From assembly GCF_012911605.1 (NCBI RefSeq), contig NZ_JAAMPT010000205.1, positions 124,001-188,000 of the forward strand: DNA of 64,000 nt, read 5' to 3'. A program made the translations under genes and the position numbers. The notes under the pieces were generated by a model. The model saw only the letters and a list, made by a program, of their open reading frames with translations, was not told the origin of the DNA and made no database searches. Shown piece by piece: positions 49,462 to 58,135 of the stretch. How positions within the stretch are numbered: the first letter of the stretch is position 1; every line of letters begins with the position of its first letter. The stretch comes from Flavobacterium solisilvae. Its GTDB lineage: Bacteria; Bacteroidota; Bacteroidia; Flavobacteriales; Flavobacteriaceae.

Positions 49462-50976
49462 ATGTCAAAACAAACTGATTTTAGCGAGCATATTAATAAT
49501 GGTTATGCAACAAAAGGAGAGTCAATCATTCTTGGAGGAGCAATTTTAGATGGTGAAGCTTTGCCAAATACTCATGTAAAGATTCCATTAAAAACATTAA
49601 ATCGACACGGATTAATTGCTGGCGCAACAGGAACGGGAAAAACTAAAACCATTCAAGTTTTGTCTGAGCAATTGTCTTCCTTTGGAATTCCCGTTTTGAT
49701 GATGGATATAAAAGGTGACTTTTCTGGAATTGCAGCAAAAGGTGAGGAGAAACCATTTATTACAGAACGTCATGCTAAGATAACGCTACCTTATGAAACC
49801 AATTCTTTTCCAGTTGAATTAATGACTCTTTCGGCTCAAAATGGTGTTCGAATGAGAGCAACGGTTTCAGAGTTTGGACCAGTTCTGTTTTCTAGAATTC
49901 TCGATTTGAATGATACTCAAGCTGGTGTGGTTTCGGTTATTTTTAAATATTGTGATGATAAAAAAATGCCGCTTTTGGATTTGAAAGATGTTAAAAAACT
50001 TATTAATTACATCACTGAAGAAGGAAAAGCAGAAATAGCAGCTGATTATGGGAAAATTTCAACATCAACTACTGGGATTATTCTTCGAAAGATTATTGAA
50101 TTAGAGCAACAAGGTGGTGATATTTTCTTTGGCGAAAAATCATTTGAAATTGACGATTTAATGCGATTGGATGAAAACGGAAAAGGATACGTTAATATAT
50201 TACGTCTAACCGATATTCAAGATAAGCCAAAATTATTCTCTACGTTTATGTTGAGTTTATTGGCGGAAATTTATCAGCAAATGCCCGAAAAAGGTGATTC
50301 AGATCAGCCAGAATTAGTTGTTTTTATTGATGAAGCACATCTTATATTCGATCAAGCAAGCAAAGCGTTATTGGATCAAATTGAAACAATAGTAAAGTTA
50401 ATTCGTTCCAAAGGAATCGGGATTTACTTTGTAACTCAAAATCCAATGGACGTTCCAGCGAGTGTTTTGGCACAATTAGGTTTAAAAATTCAACATGCCT
50501 TGCGCGCTTTTACTGCAAAAGATAGACAAGCGATTAAACAAACAGCTGATAATTATCCAACATCCGATTATTATAAAACCGATGAAGTTTTAACTTCTTT
50601 AGGAATTGGAGAAGCTTTTGTAACGGCTTTAAACGAAAAAGGAATTCCAACACCATTAGTAGCAACAATGATGCGTGCGCCAATGAGTAGAATGGATGTT
50701 TTGACTGAAACCGAGATTTTGGAGATTAATGCGAAATCAAAATTGGTAAAAAAATATGCTGAAGAAATTGACCGAGAAAGCGCTTATGAAATTTTGACCA
50801 AAAAAATCGAAGAAGCCAATCAAGCTGCCGAAGAAGTTAAACCTATTGAAGAAAAAAGAAAGTCCAACGAACCTTCAACGGCTGAAGTTATTGGAAAATC
50901 CGTAACGAAAGTAGTTACAAGTGCGAGTTTTATTCGAGGCGTTTTTGGGATATTGACTAAATTGTTTAAGAAATAG
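49462..50976 (+). CDS. HerA-like helicase/ATPase (DUF853 family)
   Basis: 504 residues. Walker A GATGTGKTKTIQVLSEQ (about residues 54-70), then VPVLMMDIKGDFSGIAAKGE-type sequence (here IPVLMMDIKGDFSGI), Walker B ELVVFIDEAHLIFDQASKAL, the sensor region RSKGIGIYFVTQNPMDVPAS and a lid LKIQHALRAFTAKDRQAIKQ. It belongs to the HerA/FtsK-type ATPases annotated as DUF853 (YjgR-like). The physiological role is unknown. A Glu/Lys-rich stretch (EEANQAAEEVKPIEEKRKS) precedes a hydrophobic C-terminus. It is transcribed alone upstream of the DUF486 gene. Confidence 0.92.
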   Translation: MSKQTDFSEHINNGYATKGESIILGGAILDGEALPNTHVKIPLKTLNRHGLIAGATGTGKTKTIQVLSEQLSSFGIPVLMMDIKGDFSGIAAKGEEKPFITERHAKITLPYETNSFPVELMTLSAQNGVRMRATVSEFGPVLFSRILDLNDTQAGVVSVIFKYCDDKKMPLLDLKDVKKLINYITEEGKAEIAADYGKISTSTTGIILRKIIELEQQGGDIFFGEKSFEIDDLMRLDENGKGYVNILRLTDIQDKPKLFSTFMLSLLAEIYQQMPEKGDSDQPELVVFIDEAHLIFDQASKALLDQIETIVKLIRSKGIGIYFVTQNPMDVPASVLAQLGLKIQHALRAFTAKDRQAIKQTADNYPTSDYYKTDEVLTSLGIGEAFVTALNEKGIPTPLVATMMRAPMSRMDVLTETEILEINAKSKLVKKYAEEIDRESAYEILTKKIEEANQAAEEVKPIEEKRKSNEPSTAEVIGKSVTKVVTSASFIRGVFGILTKLFKK

Positions 50977-51040
50977 TTGAAAGATGGAAGTTCTTTCCAA
51001 AACTTTTAACCTTATAAACTCTAAACTTTTAAACTAATAA

Positions 51041-51409
51041 ATGAAAGGATTTATTACCATCGGACTTTTAATATTATCCAATGTTTTCATGACATTGGCT
51101 TGGTATGGACATTTAAAATTTAAAGAACTGAAATGGTTTGAAAACGCTGGGTTAATAACGATTGTTTTAATCAGTTGGGGTTTGGCGTTATTCGAATATT
51201 GTTTTCAAGTTCCAGCCAATAAAATTGGTTTTCAAGGAAACGGCGGACCTTTTTCGTTAATGCAGTTAAAAGTTATTCAGGAAGTAATCACTTTGGTGAT
51301 TTTTGTAATTTTCTCGATGTTATTTTTCAAAAATGAAACTTTTAGATGGAATCATGCTGTTGGTTTTTGCTTTTTAATTTTGGCTGTTTACTTTATTTTT
51401 AGAAAATAG
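51041..51409 (+). CDS. DMT family (DUF486) membrane protein
   Basis: 122 residues with four membrane helices, e.g. GFITIGLLILSNVFMTLAWY and GFCFLILAVYFIFRK, and the family motif FEYCFQVPANKIGFQGNGGPF between them. DUF486 members are small DMT-type proteins of unknown transport function. The stop codon lies within a heptamer array (51403-51430) that continues to the next gene. Confidence 0.88.
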   Translation: MKGFITIGLLILSNVFMTLAWYGHLKFKELKWFENAGLITIVLISWGLALFEYCFQVPANKIGFQGNGGPFSLMQLKVIQEVITLVIFVIFSMLFFKNETFRWNHAVGFCFLILAVYFIFRK

Positions 51410-51430
51410 AGTAAAGAAAATAGAAAATAG
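51403..51430. repeat. Heptanucleotide array (AAAATAG)n across a stop codon
   Basis: Units AAAATAG, AGTAAAG, AAAATAG and AAAATAG span the DUF486 stop codon and the spacer before the cupin gene. The same family as 38371 and 60583. Confidence 0.85.
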
Positions 51431-51435
51431 AATTT

Positions 51436-51801
51436 ATGAAAAAATATTTTATCCAAAAAGCACCATTTGTGGTTCCAACAACGGATGGAAAACTAATTGA
51501 AGAACATCATGGGAAAGTGGCAACTGCAAATGAAGAAATTTCGATTGCACACATGATTGCGCCGCCAAAATGGAGCGAACCGTTTCAAACTCCCGAATTT
51601 GATGAATACACTTATATTATATCAGGAAAAAAACAGTTCATTATTGAAGATGAAGTTGTAATTCTTGAAGCTGGACAATCCATCAAAATTGAGAAAAACA
51701 CTCGAGTTCAATATTCCAATCCGTTTGATGAACCTTGCGAATACATTGCTGTTTGTAAACCAGCTTTTGATTTTGCAAAAGTACATCGGGAAGAAAATTA
51801 G
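51436..51801 (+). CDS. Cupin domain-containing protein
   Basis: 121 residues forming one small beta-barrel: MKKYFIQKAPFVVPTTDGKL, then EEISIAHMIAPPKWSEPFQT, FDEYTYIISGKKQFIIEDEV, VILEAGQSIKIEKNTRVQYS and CEYIAVCKPAFDFAKVHRE. The pattern is that of the cupin_2 family, but the usual GX5HXH metal motif is not strict here. The function is unknown. It is 26 bases after the DUF486 gene. Confidence 0.85.
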   Translation: MKKYFIQKAPFVVPTTDGKLIEEHHGKVATANEEISIAHMIAPPKWSEPFQTPEFDEYTYIISGKKQFIIEDEVVILEAGQSIKIEKNTRVQYSNPFDEPCEYIAVCKPAFDFAKVHREEN

Positions 51802-51805
51802 AAGG

Positions 51806-51826
51806 TAGAATTTAGAATTTAGAATT
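51806..51826. repeat. Heptanucleotide array (TAGAATT)3
   Basis: Three exact TAGAATT units lie between the cupin stop and the 3' end of kmo, covering the kmo stop codon. Confidence 0.85.
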
Positions 51827-53161
51827 CAGTTTTTCTAGAATTAAATTCTCAACTTCTTTTGAGTTCCATTTTTCTTGAATGTTTTCAATTTCAAGAATTT
51901 CTTCCATGATTTTATTTTGAAAATCGCCAATGGCTAATGCTTCAGAATAAGGTTGTAAACTAAAAGTTACACGACTATAAAGCGGCATCCATTTGTCAGG
52001 ATGTTTGTCTGAAAACCATTTTTCGATTTTTTTCTGTAAAAGGAATTTTTCATCAGCCGTTTTTGAACTCATTTCCATAAAATTTCGATAGGAAAGTTCG
52101 GCAATAGCATCGGTGTTAGGTTTTCTAGAATTTTCGTAATCGTTTAATAAATTTGCCCAATCATCGCCATATTTTTCAATCATATTATTTAGAACGGTAA
52201 TGTCTTCAAATCCAGCATTCATTCCATGACCATAAAATGGAACAATAGCATGACAAGCATCGCCAATTAACGCCACTTTATCACTAAAAGTCCATGGAAA
52301 ACATTTCATCGTTACCAAATAACTCGTAGGATTTTTGAAAAAATCTTCTACTAAATTTGGAATTACTTCTTTAGTATCTGGAAAATGTTTCGCAAAAAAT
52401 GCAACTAATTGTTCTTTAGTTTTTAAGTCTTCAAAAGAATTTTCGCCGTCATGTGGCATGAACAAAGTACACGTAAAACTTCCGTCAGGATTTGCCAATG
52501 CCATAAGCATGAAATTTCCTCTTGGCCAAATGTGTAAGGCGTTTTTGTTTAGCTTGTGCGAACCATCAGAATTGGCAGGAATATTTAATTCTTTGTAACC
52601 AATATTTAAAAATTCTTGTGAATAATTAAACATACTTTGACGTTGCATTCGGTGTCTAATTCTTGAAAAAGCACCATCGGCACCAAATGTCAAATCGTAG
52701 TCTTTTGTAAACCATTCGCCTCTTTCGGTTTCGCCAATAGAAATGGTTGCTGTAGTCAAATCAACATCCCAAACTTTTTGCTCAAAGAAAAATTCAACTC
52801 CAGCTTGTTCGGCTAAATCGACCATTTTTTTATTCAATAAACCTCTCGAAAGCGAATAAATCACTTCGCCATCTTTGCCATAAAATTGCTCGTTCACGGT
52901 ATCAATACCTGTATGAATAGCTCGTTTTTCAACAGGAATTCCAATGCCTAGAACTTCGTCTTCTAAACCAACATCTTTTAGCGCTTTTATTCCTCGATCA
53001 GAAAGTACTAAATTGATAGAACGACCAGAGAAATTAATTTTTCTAATATCGGGACTTCTGTCGAAAACGTGAACAGTGTGACCTAATTTTTTAAGATATA
53101 TTGCCAAAAGCGTTCCTACTAATCCGGATCCAACTACGGCTATTTTTTTTGGAGTTTGCAT
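51812..53161 (-). CDS. kmo: Kynurenine 3-monooxygenase
   Basis: FAD-dependent hydroxylation of kynurenine in tryptophan breakdown toward anthranilate/quinolinate. It has 449 residues. The FAD site is KIAVVGSGLVGTLLAIYLKK, then VHVFDRSPDIRKINFSGRSI with NLVLSDRG, GADGAFSRIRHRMQ, the second FAD motif KVALIGDACHAIVPFYGHGM plus NAGFEDITVLNNMI. kynU is encoded at 59268-60551; the kynurenine genes are separated by unrelated genes here. The start overlaps the stop of the Septu-like HNH gene by one base (TAATG). Confidence 0.95.
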   Translation of the reverse strand: MQTPKKIAVVGSGLVGTLLAIYLKKLGHTVHVFDRSPDIRKINFSGRSINLVLSDRGIKALKDVGLEDEVLGIGIPVEKRAIHTGIDTVNEQFYGKDGEVIYSLSRGLLNKKMVDLAEQAGVEFFFEQKVWDVDLTTATISIGETERGEWFTKDYDLTFGADGAFSRIRHRMQRQSMFNYSQEFLNIGYKELNIPANSDGSHKLNKNALHIWPRGNFMLMALANPDGSFTCTLFMPHDGENSFEDLKTKEQLVAFFAKHFPDTKEVIPNLVEDFFKNPTSYLVTMKCFPWTFSDKVALIGDACHAIVPFYGHGMNAGFEDITVLNNMIEKYGDDWANLLNDYENSRKPNTDAIAELSYRNFMEMSSKTADEKFLLQKKIEKWFSDKHPDKWMPLYSRVTFSLQPYSEALAIGDFQNKIMEEILEIENIQEKWNSKEVENLILEKLNSKF

Positions 53162-53808
53162 TATATACTAAATGTTGGCAAAATATCTTGAAAATCATTC
53201 AAGCGATTTGCGTTAGTTTTTATTATCCAAATTTTAAAAGCAACAAATTTTGAAGAAATGTGTAACATATCTTTTAATTCGTTTTTTATAGTTGCTTTTT
53301 TTTCAGGAGAATTCGCTTTGTAAAATTTTGATATTTTGTTAGTGAACTTTATTAATTCAACACAAATTAGATCGTTTAAATTGTTAGCTTCTAATTTTCT
53401 TGTAATTGTACTTGGATTATGGACTTCATTTAAAAGTTCAACAGTTATTGATACAGAAGGACTATCATTTAATGAATTGAAAATTGGATTTTCTTTAGGA
53501 ATAGGTTTTAACTCAAATTGAATAACATCTGTAATTATAACAGAGAAATTGGTGCAGTTTAACATTCCAACATATTTATTGCTTTTTATTCCATTACAAT
53601 GACCACATGAATAAAACAAATTATTCCAATCCAATCTCAAAGTTGGGTGTGGGTTAAAATGTTCTGTTTCAATATCTATTAAATTCTTGTTTTCGCAGAT
53701 ATAACATTTGTGAAAAAATTCTTCCTGTACTTGTTCAATGCAACATTTATGATCATTTGTTTCAACTAAACATGCAGGAACATTGTTTGATTTAGCAATG
53801 TTAATCAT
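53161..53808 (-). CDS. HNH endonuclease, Septu PtuB-like
   Basis: 215 residues. An HNH-type nuclease core with zinc Cys pairs: HKCYICENKNLIDIETEHFN (C35, C38, H50), TLRLDWNNLFYSCGHCNGIK (C68, C71, N72), followed by SNKYVGMLNC. The organisation resembles PtuB/TIGR02646-type proteins, which pair with an ATPase in two-gene Septu defence systems. It overlaps the ATPase gene upstream by 8 bases and the kmo start by one, so translation of all three may be linked. No reverse transcriptase or msr-like RNA is near, which argues against a retron. Confidence 0.75.
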   Translation of the reverse strand: MINIAKSNNVPACLVETNDHKCCIEQVQEEFFHKCYICENKNLIDIETEHFNPHPTLRLDWNNLFYSCGHCNGIKSNKYVGMLNCTNFSVIITDVIQFELKPIPKENPIFNSLNDSPSVSITVELLNEVHNPSTITRKLEANNLNDLICVELIKFTNKISKFYKANSPEKKATIKNELKDMLHISSKFVAFKIWIIKTNANRLNDFQDILPTFSI

Positions 53809-55087
53809 GTTGTATTAATCTTTCAAATTTGTCTTTATAATCTAAATTTAGGAGATTAATCTTTAACTCCATCTCTTTTGAATTAATTAATGGTAAATCA
53901 TCAAAATACTTTTTCATTTCAATTATTTCATCAATTTCTTCATCTGAATTTGATCTCTTTTTTAGTAATTTTTCGTAATGATTTATTTTTTCTAAAAGAG
54001 CTTCGGAATATTTATTACTTTCAAAATAATTCTCAACTAATGCTTCTGTAGAATATTTGCTAACATCATGGATTGTTTCTTGATATTCCATATCATAAAC
54101 CACAGCATTTTCTATTGAATTTAATATAAATGGAGAATGTGTTGTTACGATGAATTGCAAATTTGGAAATAAAGTAGTTAATATTCTTAATACTTTTCTC
54201 TGTAAACTAATATGTAAATGTGTTTCTAATTCATCAATTAGTATTAAACCATTGAGTTTGTATATTTTTGATGATTTACGTTCCATTCGCATAATGATTT
54301 CTGCGATAATTCCAAGTATTGAAGAAAAACCATCTGATAAAGTATTGAATTCAAACTCTTCTCTATTTAAAGTTTTAAATTTGAATACATAATTATCTCT
54401 ATCATAAATCAAATCAAGAGTTTCATCTTCAAAAATATCTCTAAATATTGATCTTATCTTTTTAAACCAATCTTCAATTTCTTTTACAGTTTTAGCGTCT
54501 TTATCAGCTTTTGCATAAAGCAATTGTACTTGCTGGTTAACTAGATATTGAAGAAATAACTCATTACCATGCTGATCTGTTTCAAAAATATCAGGTAAAT
54601 CAATTTTTTGCGGCGATTTAACCTCGTTGGTTTTAAAATTTCTTTTTGCAGAAAAAGAAGTAAAGATATAATTTCCGTTTTCAAATTCATTCTTAAATGA
54701 TTTAAATGTTGTATTAGTAGAGAGCATTAAATTTGAAGTTCTTCCTAAGACAACAAATAATTCATCAATTTTATCTCTAAAGAATGTTTTGTCTTCATCT
54801 TGTAATTCTACCTTAATCTTTTCAGAAGTTATATAAATATTTTCACTTTCAATCTTTTCTATGTTATTTATTATACTATCTAAACTATTACTTACTTCGT
54901 CAGGAAACTCATTCTTCAAAAATAAATTTACAAATTTTTTAATTTCATTCAACACAGATGTCTTACCGCTTCCGTTCTTTCCGGTTAAAATTAAATGTTG
55001 CATTTTTTCAGAATTGATTGGGATTATCAATCTGTCTAAATGTCTTAAATGATGTATATATAGATTTTTAACAAAGAAATGTTTCAT
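53801..55087 (-). CDS. AAA/ABC-type ATPase, Septu PtuA-like
   Basis: 428 residues. Walker A LTGKNGSGKTSVLNEIK (residues 36-43 for the loop), a coiled central part, the ABC signature-like LSDGFSSILGIIAEI (250-264), Walker B NGLILIDELETHLHISLQ (281-286) and the H-loop FIVTTHSPFILNS (315-320). This is the SMC/RecF-like ATPase of OLD/PtuA type. With the HNH gene it forms a candidate phage-defence pair. A minus-strand TAACTTTG (55123-55130) is a perfect -7 box just upstream of the start, so the pair probably has its own promoter. Confidence 0.8.
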   Translation of the reverse strand: MKHFFVKNLYIHHLRHLDRLIIPINSEKMQHLILTGKNGSGKTSVLNEIKKFVNLFLKNEFPDEVSNSLDSIINNIEKIESENIYITSEKIKVELQDEDKTFFRDKIDELFVVLGRTSNLMLSTNTTFKSFKNEFENGNYIFTSFSAKRNFKTNEVKSPQKIDLPDIFETDQHGNELFLQYLVNQQVQLLYAKADKDAKTVKEIEDWFKKIRSIFRDIFEDETLDLIYDRDNYVFKFKTLNREEFEFNTLSDGFSSILGIIAEIIMRMERKSSKIYKLNGLILIDELETHLHISLQRKVLRILTTLFPNLQFIVTTHSPFILNSIENAVVYDMEYQETIHDVSKYSTEALVENYFESNKYSEALLEKINHYEKLLKKRSNSDEEIDEIIEMKKYFDDLPLINSKEMELKINLLNLDYKDKFERLIQHD

Positions 55088-55122
55088 TGTAAAACAGTTT
55101 TAAGAAAAGTTAAATTTAAATA

Positions 55123-55130
55123 CAAAGTTA
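55123..55130 (-). promoter_or_regulatory. -7 box upstream of the Septu-like pair
   Basis: TAACTTTG on the minus strand fits TAnnTTTG exactly, 36 bases before the PtuA-like start. No TTG lies at the usual -33 distance. Confidence 0.4.
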
Positions 55131-55166
55131 AAGTTTTTCAATCATAAATTATGATTTTTAATAAAG

Positions 55167-57554
55167 TTACTTTTTCAGAATAAAAATTAACTTAGTCGAA
55201 GTTTCTAAAATCTCTTTCTTATTTATTTTCATCTTTCTAAACTGACCTTTATTGTACATTTCGGCTTGGTCATTATAATGTTTACTCATCGGATTTCCCG
55301 AATTTCCTGTCGGCAAAATGGATACTGAATTTTCAACATCAGAAAAATCAATAATTCTTCGGGTTGATGGTCCAGCTTTTACCAAATGCTCTTGGTTGTC
55401 GGTATAAATGAATGCTAAATTATTAATGACTTCATTGCTTCCGGCGATGTCAAATTTTCCAACATTAAAAAAGGAACGTAATAATTTTACTTGACCAATT
55501 GGATGAACATGTTCTAGTTTATGAACTTTGTTCCAAGTCCATGAATTTACATCTTTTCCTAATTGATTTTCAAGCGAAACAATTGCTTCTACTAATGATT
55601 TTGTCAAAATTGATGCGCGATTTTCTTTTTTGTCTTTGGTCGAAATATCATCCCACCAAATGGAATTTTCGTTAGCTATTTGTGGTTCGATAATTTGTTT
55701 CACAATGTGTGTAGCGAGCAAAGCTTCGAAGTCTTTTTTACCTAATTCATCTTCAAAAGTGTTTTTCAAATAATGATAAATAAATTTATTGTAAATCGTT
55801 GGTGCAATGTCATTTTCATTATTGGAACCATCCCATTTGGATAAAATGCCGTAAGCTGTTTCAAAGTTTTTGCTCTTATTTTTTAGTTCAATATTTGGCA
55901 AAATAGTCGAAACGACAAACGAACTTCGTGAAGAAGTATTGTCAATAATCATTTTTTCGACATCGTTTTTTGTCCAATTATTTTTCGGTAAAAGCAATTT
56001 GTCAATTCGTTCGGCTCTGTCTTTTGGCAGATAATATCCTGGATACAAATAATCGTCAATAGCTTCGGTTTGATTGTTGGCAGAATACAAATAATTCCAA
56101 CTTGGATTTAAAGCAGAAGGATTTTTATCAAAAGGCAAAAACTCTTTTTGATCGTCAATTCCATTAGAACCATTTAGTATGAAATTTGGATTGATGGATT
56201 TGTCTAACTTATATAATTTCCCCGAAGCTGTCCATGAAATATTGTTTTTGGCATCGCCATACATAATATTCAAACCTGGAGCATGAACGAGTTTGATACT
56301 TTTTCTGAAATCTTCGACGTTTTTGGAATGCGAAAGATGATACACCGCATCGAGAATTTGATTTTTTTCTTGCGTATAAATCCAAGACATCGCAATTGGT
56401 TTTTCAGAAGAAATAGTATTCATTACATCATTCATAATTGGTCCGTGAATACTTTCTTTAATATTCAAGACAATATCCGAACTGTCTTTAACTTTAATCG
56501 TTTTTTTACGAACCGTATAATTTTTGAATTCGTTTTTATACTTATACTGATTTGGATTTTCGGGATTATTTTCTTCCAAAAATAAATCAATATCATCGTT
56601 TTCAAACATGGTTAAACCATAAGCATAATCGCGATTATGACCTAAAAGTGGAAATGGCGTTCCGGCAAGATAATAACCATAGATTTCGTAGTTTGGTGTG
56701 GCAATATGAGCTTCAAACCAAGTACAAGGTTGGGCAAAACTAATATGCGGATCATTGGCAAAAATTACTTTACCATTTTTGGTTTTTTGTGAACCAATAA
56801 TCCAACTGTTACTTCCAATGAATGGCTGAACAGGCGAGTTGCTAAGTAATGCATTTACTGTTCGTGAAATTTCGGCATAATCGCTAGCTTTTCCATCATA
56901 ACTTTTTAATTGAACTGTTCCAAAAGAACCATCCAATCCAAAATCTTTCAAGTATTCTGAACCCAAATTATTCCGAATATCAGTCATCAACGGATCGGTT
57001 TTTTGCGCCATAGCAAAGCTAAAAGACATAAATCCGAAAATATTGTAAACGTCTTTCAACGTGAATGGTTTCTTTTCTAATCCTAATAAAGTGAATTCAA
57101 CCGGAGTTTTTCCATTTTCCAGATACTGATTGATTCCGTCGAGATAAGCCAATGTCAGTTTGTAGGTTTCGGAGTTTTTATCAATTTGTGCGATTGTTTT
57201 TTCGGAGTTTTCATCGATGCCAAGTCCGGCAAAAAACATATCGGTTTTGGAAACTTTATTGCCAAAAAGTTCGGCCAATCTTCCGGGAGCAATTCGACGG
57301 AGTAATTCCATTTGCCACAATCTGTCTTGTGCATGAACATAACCTAAAACGGTCATGGCATCTTTCTCGGAATTGGCATAAATATGCGGAATACCATAAT
57401 CGTCAAAATAAACTTCGGTAGCGGCGGAAATGTTTTTTAGGGTAACTTCGCCTTCATATTGTGGTTTGGTCGAAAGAAGATAGAAGTAAATGCCTAAAGC
57501 AATAATTAATAGTAACGAAAATAAAACGAGAAGTGCTTTTTTGATTTTTTTCAT
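55167..57554 (-). CDS. Penicillin acylase family protein
   Basis: 795 residues from the ATG 57554 (MKKIKKALLVLFSLLLIIAL, a signal anchor). A TTG at 57596 lies within the preceding terminator stem and is rejected. It is an Ntn-hydrolase with an A-chain region (EVYFDDYGIPHIYANSEKDA, TVLGYVHAQDRLWQMELLRR), a spacer, and the mature B-chain beginning at the nucleophile Ser in GSNSWIIGSQKTKNGKVIFA, then NDPHISFAQPCTWFEAHI, AYGLTMFENDDIDLF and GNSGNPMSKHYNDQAEMY. It probably cleaves acyl amides such as N-acyl-homoserine lactones or beta-lactams in the periplasm; the substrate is unknown. Confidence 0.93.
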   Translation of the reverse strand: MKKIKKALLVLFSLLLIIALGIYFYLLSTKPQYEGEVTLKNISAATEVYFDDYGIPHIYANSEKDAMTVLGYVHAQDRLWQMELLRRIAPGRLAELFGNKVSKTDMFFAGLGIDENSEKTIAQIDKNSETYKLTLAYLDGINQYLENGKTPVEFTLLGLEKKPFTLKDVYNIFGFMSFSFAMAQKTDPLMTDIRNNLGSEYLKDFGLDGSFGTVQLKSYDGKASDYAEISRTVNALLSNSPVQPFIGSNSWIIGSQKTKNGKVIFANDPHISFAQPCTWFEAHIATPNYEIYGYYLAGTPFPLLGHNRDYAYGLTMFENDDIDLFLEENNPENPNQYKYKNEFKNYTVRKKTIKVKDSSDIVLNIKESIHGPIMNDVMNTISSEKPIAMSWIYTQEKNQILDAVYHLSHSKNVEDFRKSIKLVHAPGLNIMYGDAKNNISWTASGKLYKLDKSINPNFILNGSNGIDDQKEFLPFDKNPSALNPSWNYLYSANNQTEAIDDYLYPGYYLPKDRAERIDKLLLPKNNWTKNDVEKMIIDNTSSRSSFVVSTILPNIELKNKSKNFETAYGILSKWDGSNNENDIAPTIYNKFIYHYLKNTFEDELGKKDFEALLATHIVKQIIEPQIANENSIWWDDISTKDKKENRASILTKSLVEAIVSLENQLGKDVNSWTWNKVHKLEHVHPIGQVKLLRSFFNVGKFDIAGSNEVINNLAFIYTDNQEHLVKAGPSTRRIIDFSDVENSVSILPTGNSGNPMSKHYNDQAEMYNKGQFRKMKINKKEILETSTKLIFILKK

Positions 57555-57580
57555 AAATTGACTAAAAATCAAATTTAAAT

Positions 57581-57613
57581 AAAAAATCCGCAACAATTTC
57601 TGTTGCGGATTTA
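57581..57613 (-). terminator. Terminator of the glycine-zipper gene
   Basis: A 12-bp stem AAATCCGCAACA/TGTTGCGGATTT (57584-57595 with 57601-57612) has a T run on the minus strand. Confidence 0.88.
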
Positions 57614-57634
57614 AAAGTTTTATCCAAAAAAATA

Positions 57635-58045
57635 TTATTTTTTCTTCTTATCATCAATTATAGCTCCAGTTCCAGCGCCAACTCCAGCACCAACTAAACC
57701 ACCAATAATTGCTCCTTCACCTTTTTTCTTGCTAACGATTGCTCCAGTTGCTGCTCCAACACCAGCGCCAATAACTGCCCCTTTTGCTGCGCCACTCCAA
57801 CCTTTTTTCTTGGTTGTAGTTGTTGTTCCAGTAGTATTGTTAACTACAACAACTTCTTTTTGCTTTTGAATTTTCGCAGCTTCTATTTTCATAGAGTCAA
57901 TTATCCTTTGTTTTTCAGCAACTATTTTCATTGAGTCTATTGTAGCTTGTTTCGTTTCTTGAGCAATCCCAATTGAGTCTGTATTTTTACAAGAAGTAAA
58001 AAATGACATGAACGAAATTGAAACTAATAAAAATAAATTTTTCAT
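57635..58045 (-). CDS. Glycine-zipper lipoprotein
   Basis: 136 residues: lipoprotein signal MKNLFLLVSISFMSFFTSC, then a Lys/Glu helical part (IDSMKIVAEKQRIIDSMKIE with two IDSMKI repeats), a Thr run (NNTTGTTTTTKKKGW) and a C-terminal glycine-zipper domain (GAAKGAVIGAGVGAATGAIV, GAIIGGLVGAGVGAGTGAII). Such YMGG/glycine-zipper domains insert in membranes or stabilise the envelope. It is transcribed alone and has a strong terminator. Confidence 0.85.
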   Translation of the reverse strand: MKNLFLLVSISFMSFFTSCKNTDSIGIAQETKQATIDSMKIVAEKQRIIDSMKIEAAKIQKQKEVVVVNNTTGTTTTTKKKGWSGAAKGAVIGAGVGAATGAIVSKKKGEGAIIGGLVGAGVGAGTGAIIDDKKKK

Positions 58046-58135
58046 AATTTTTAGTATTTAAATTAACAATACAAAGTAATTGAATTGGAAACTCAAATGG
58101 ATTACATAATTTTTAAAAAAAATTATATAATTAAT

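Noticed and set aside
53161-55166. Retron (Ec78-like) with PtuA/PtuB effectors
   Set aside because: No reverse transcriptase gene and no msr/msd-like inverted-repeat RNA is found on either side; the neighbours are kmo and penicillin acylase.
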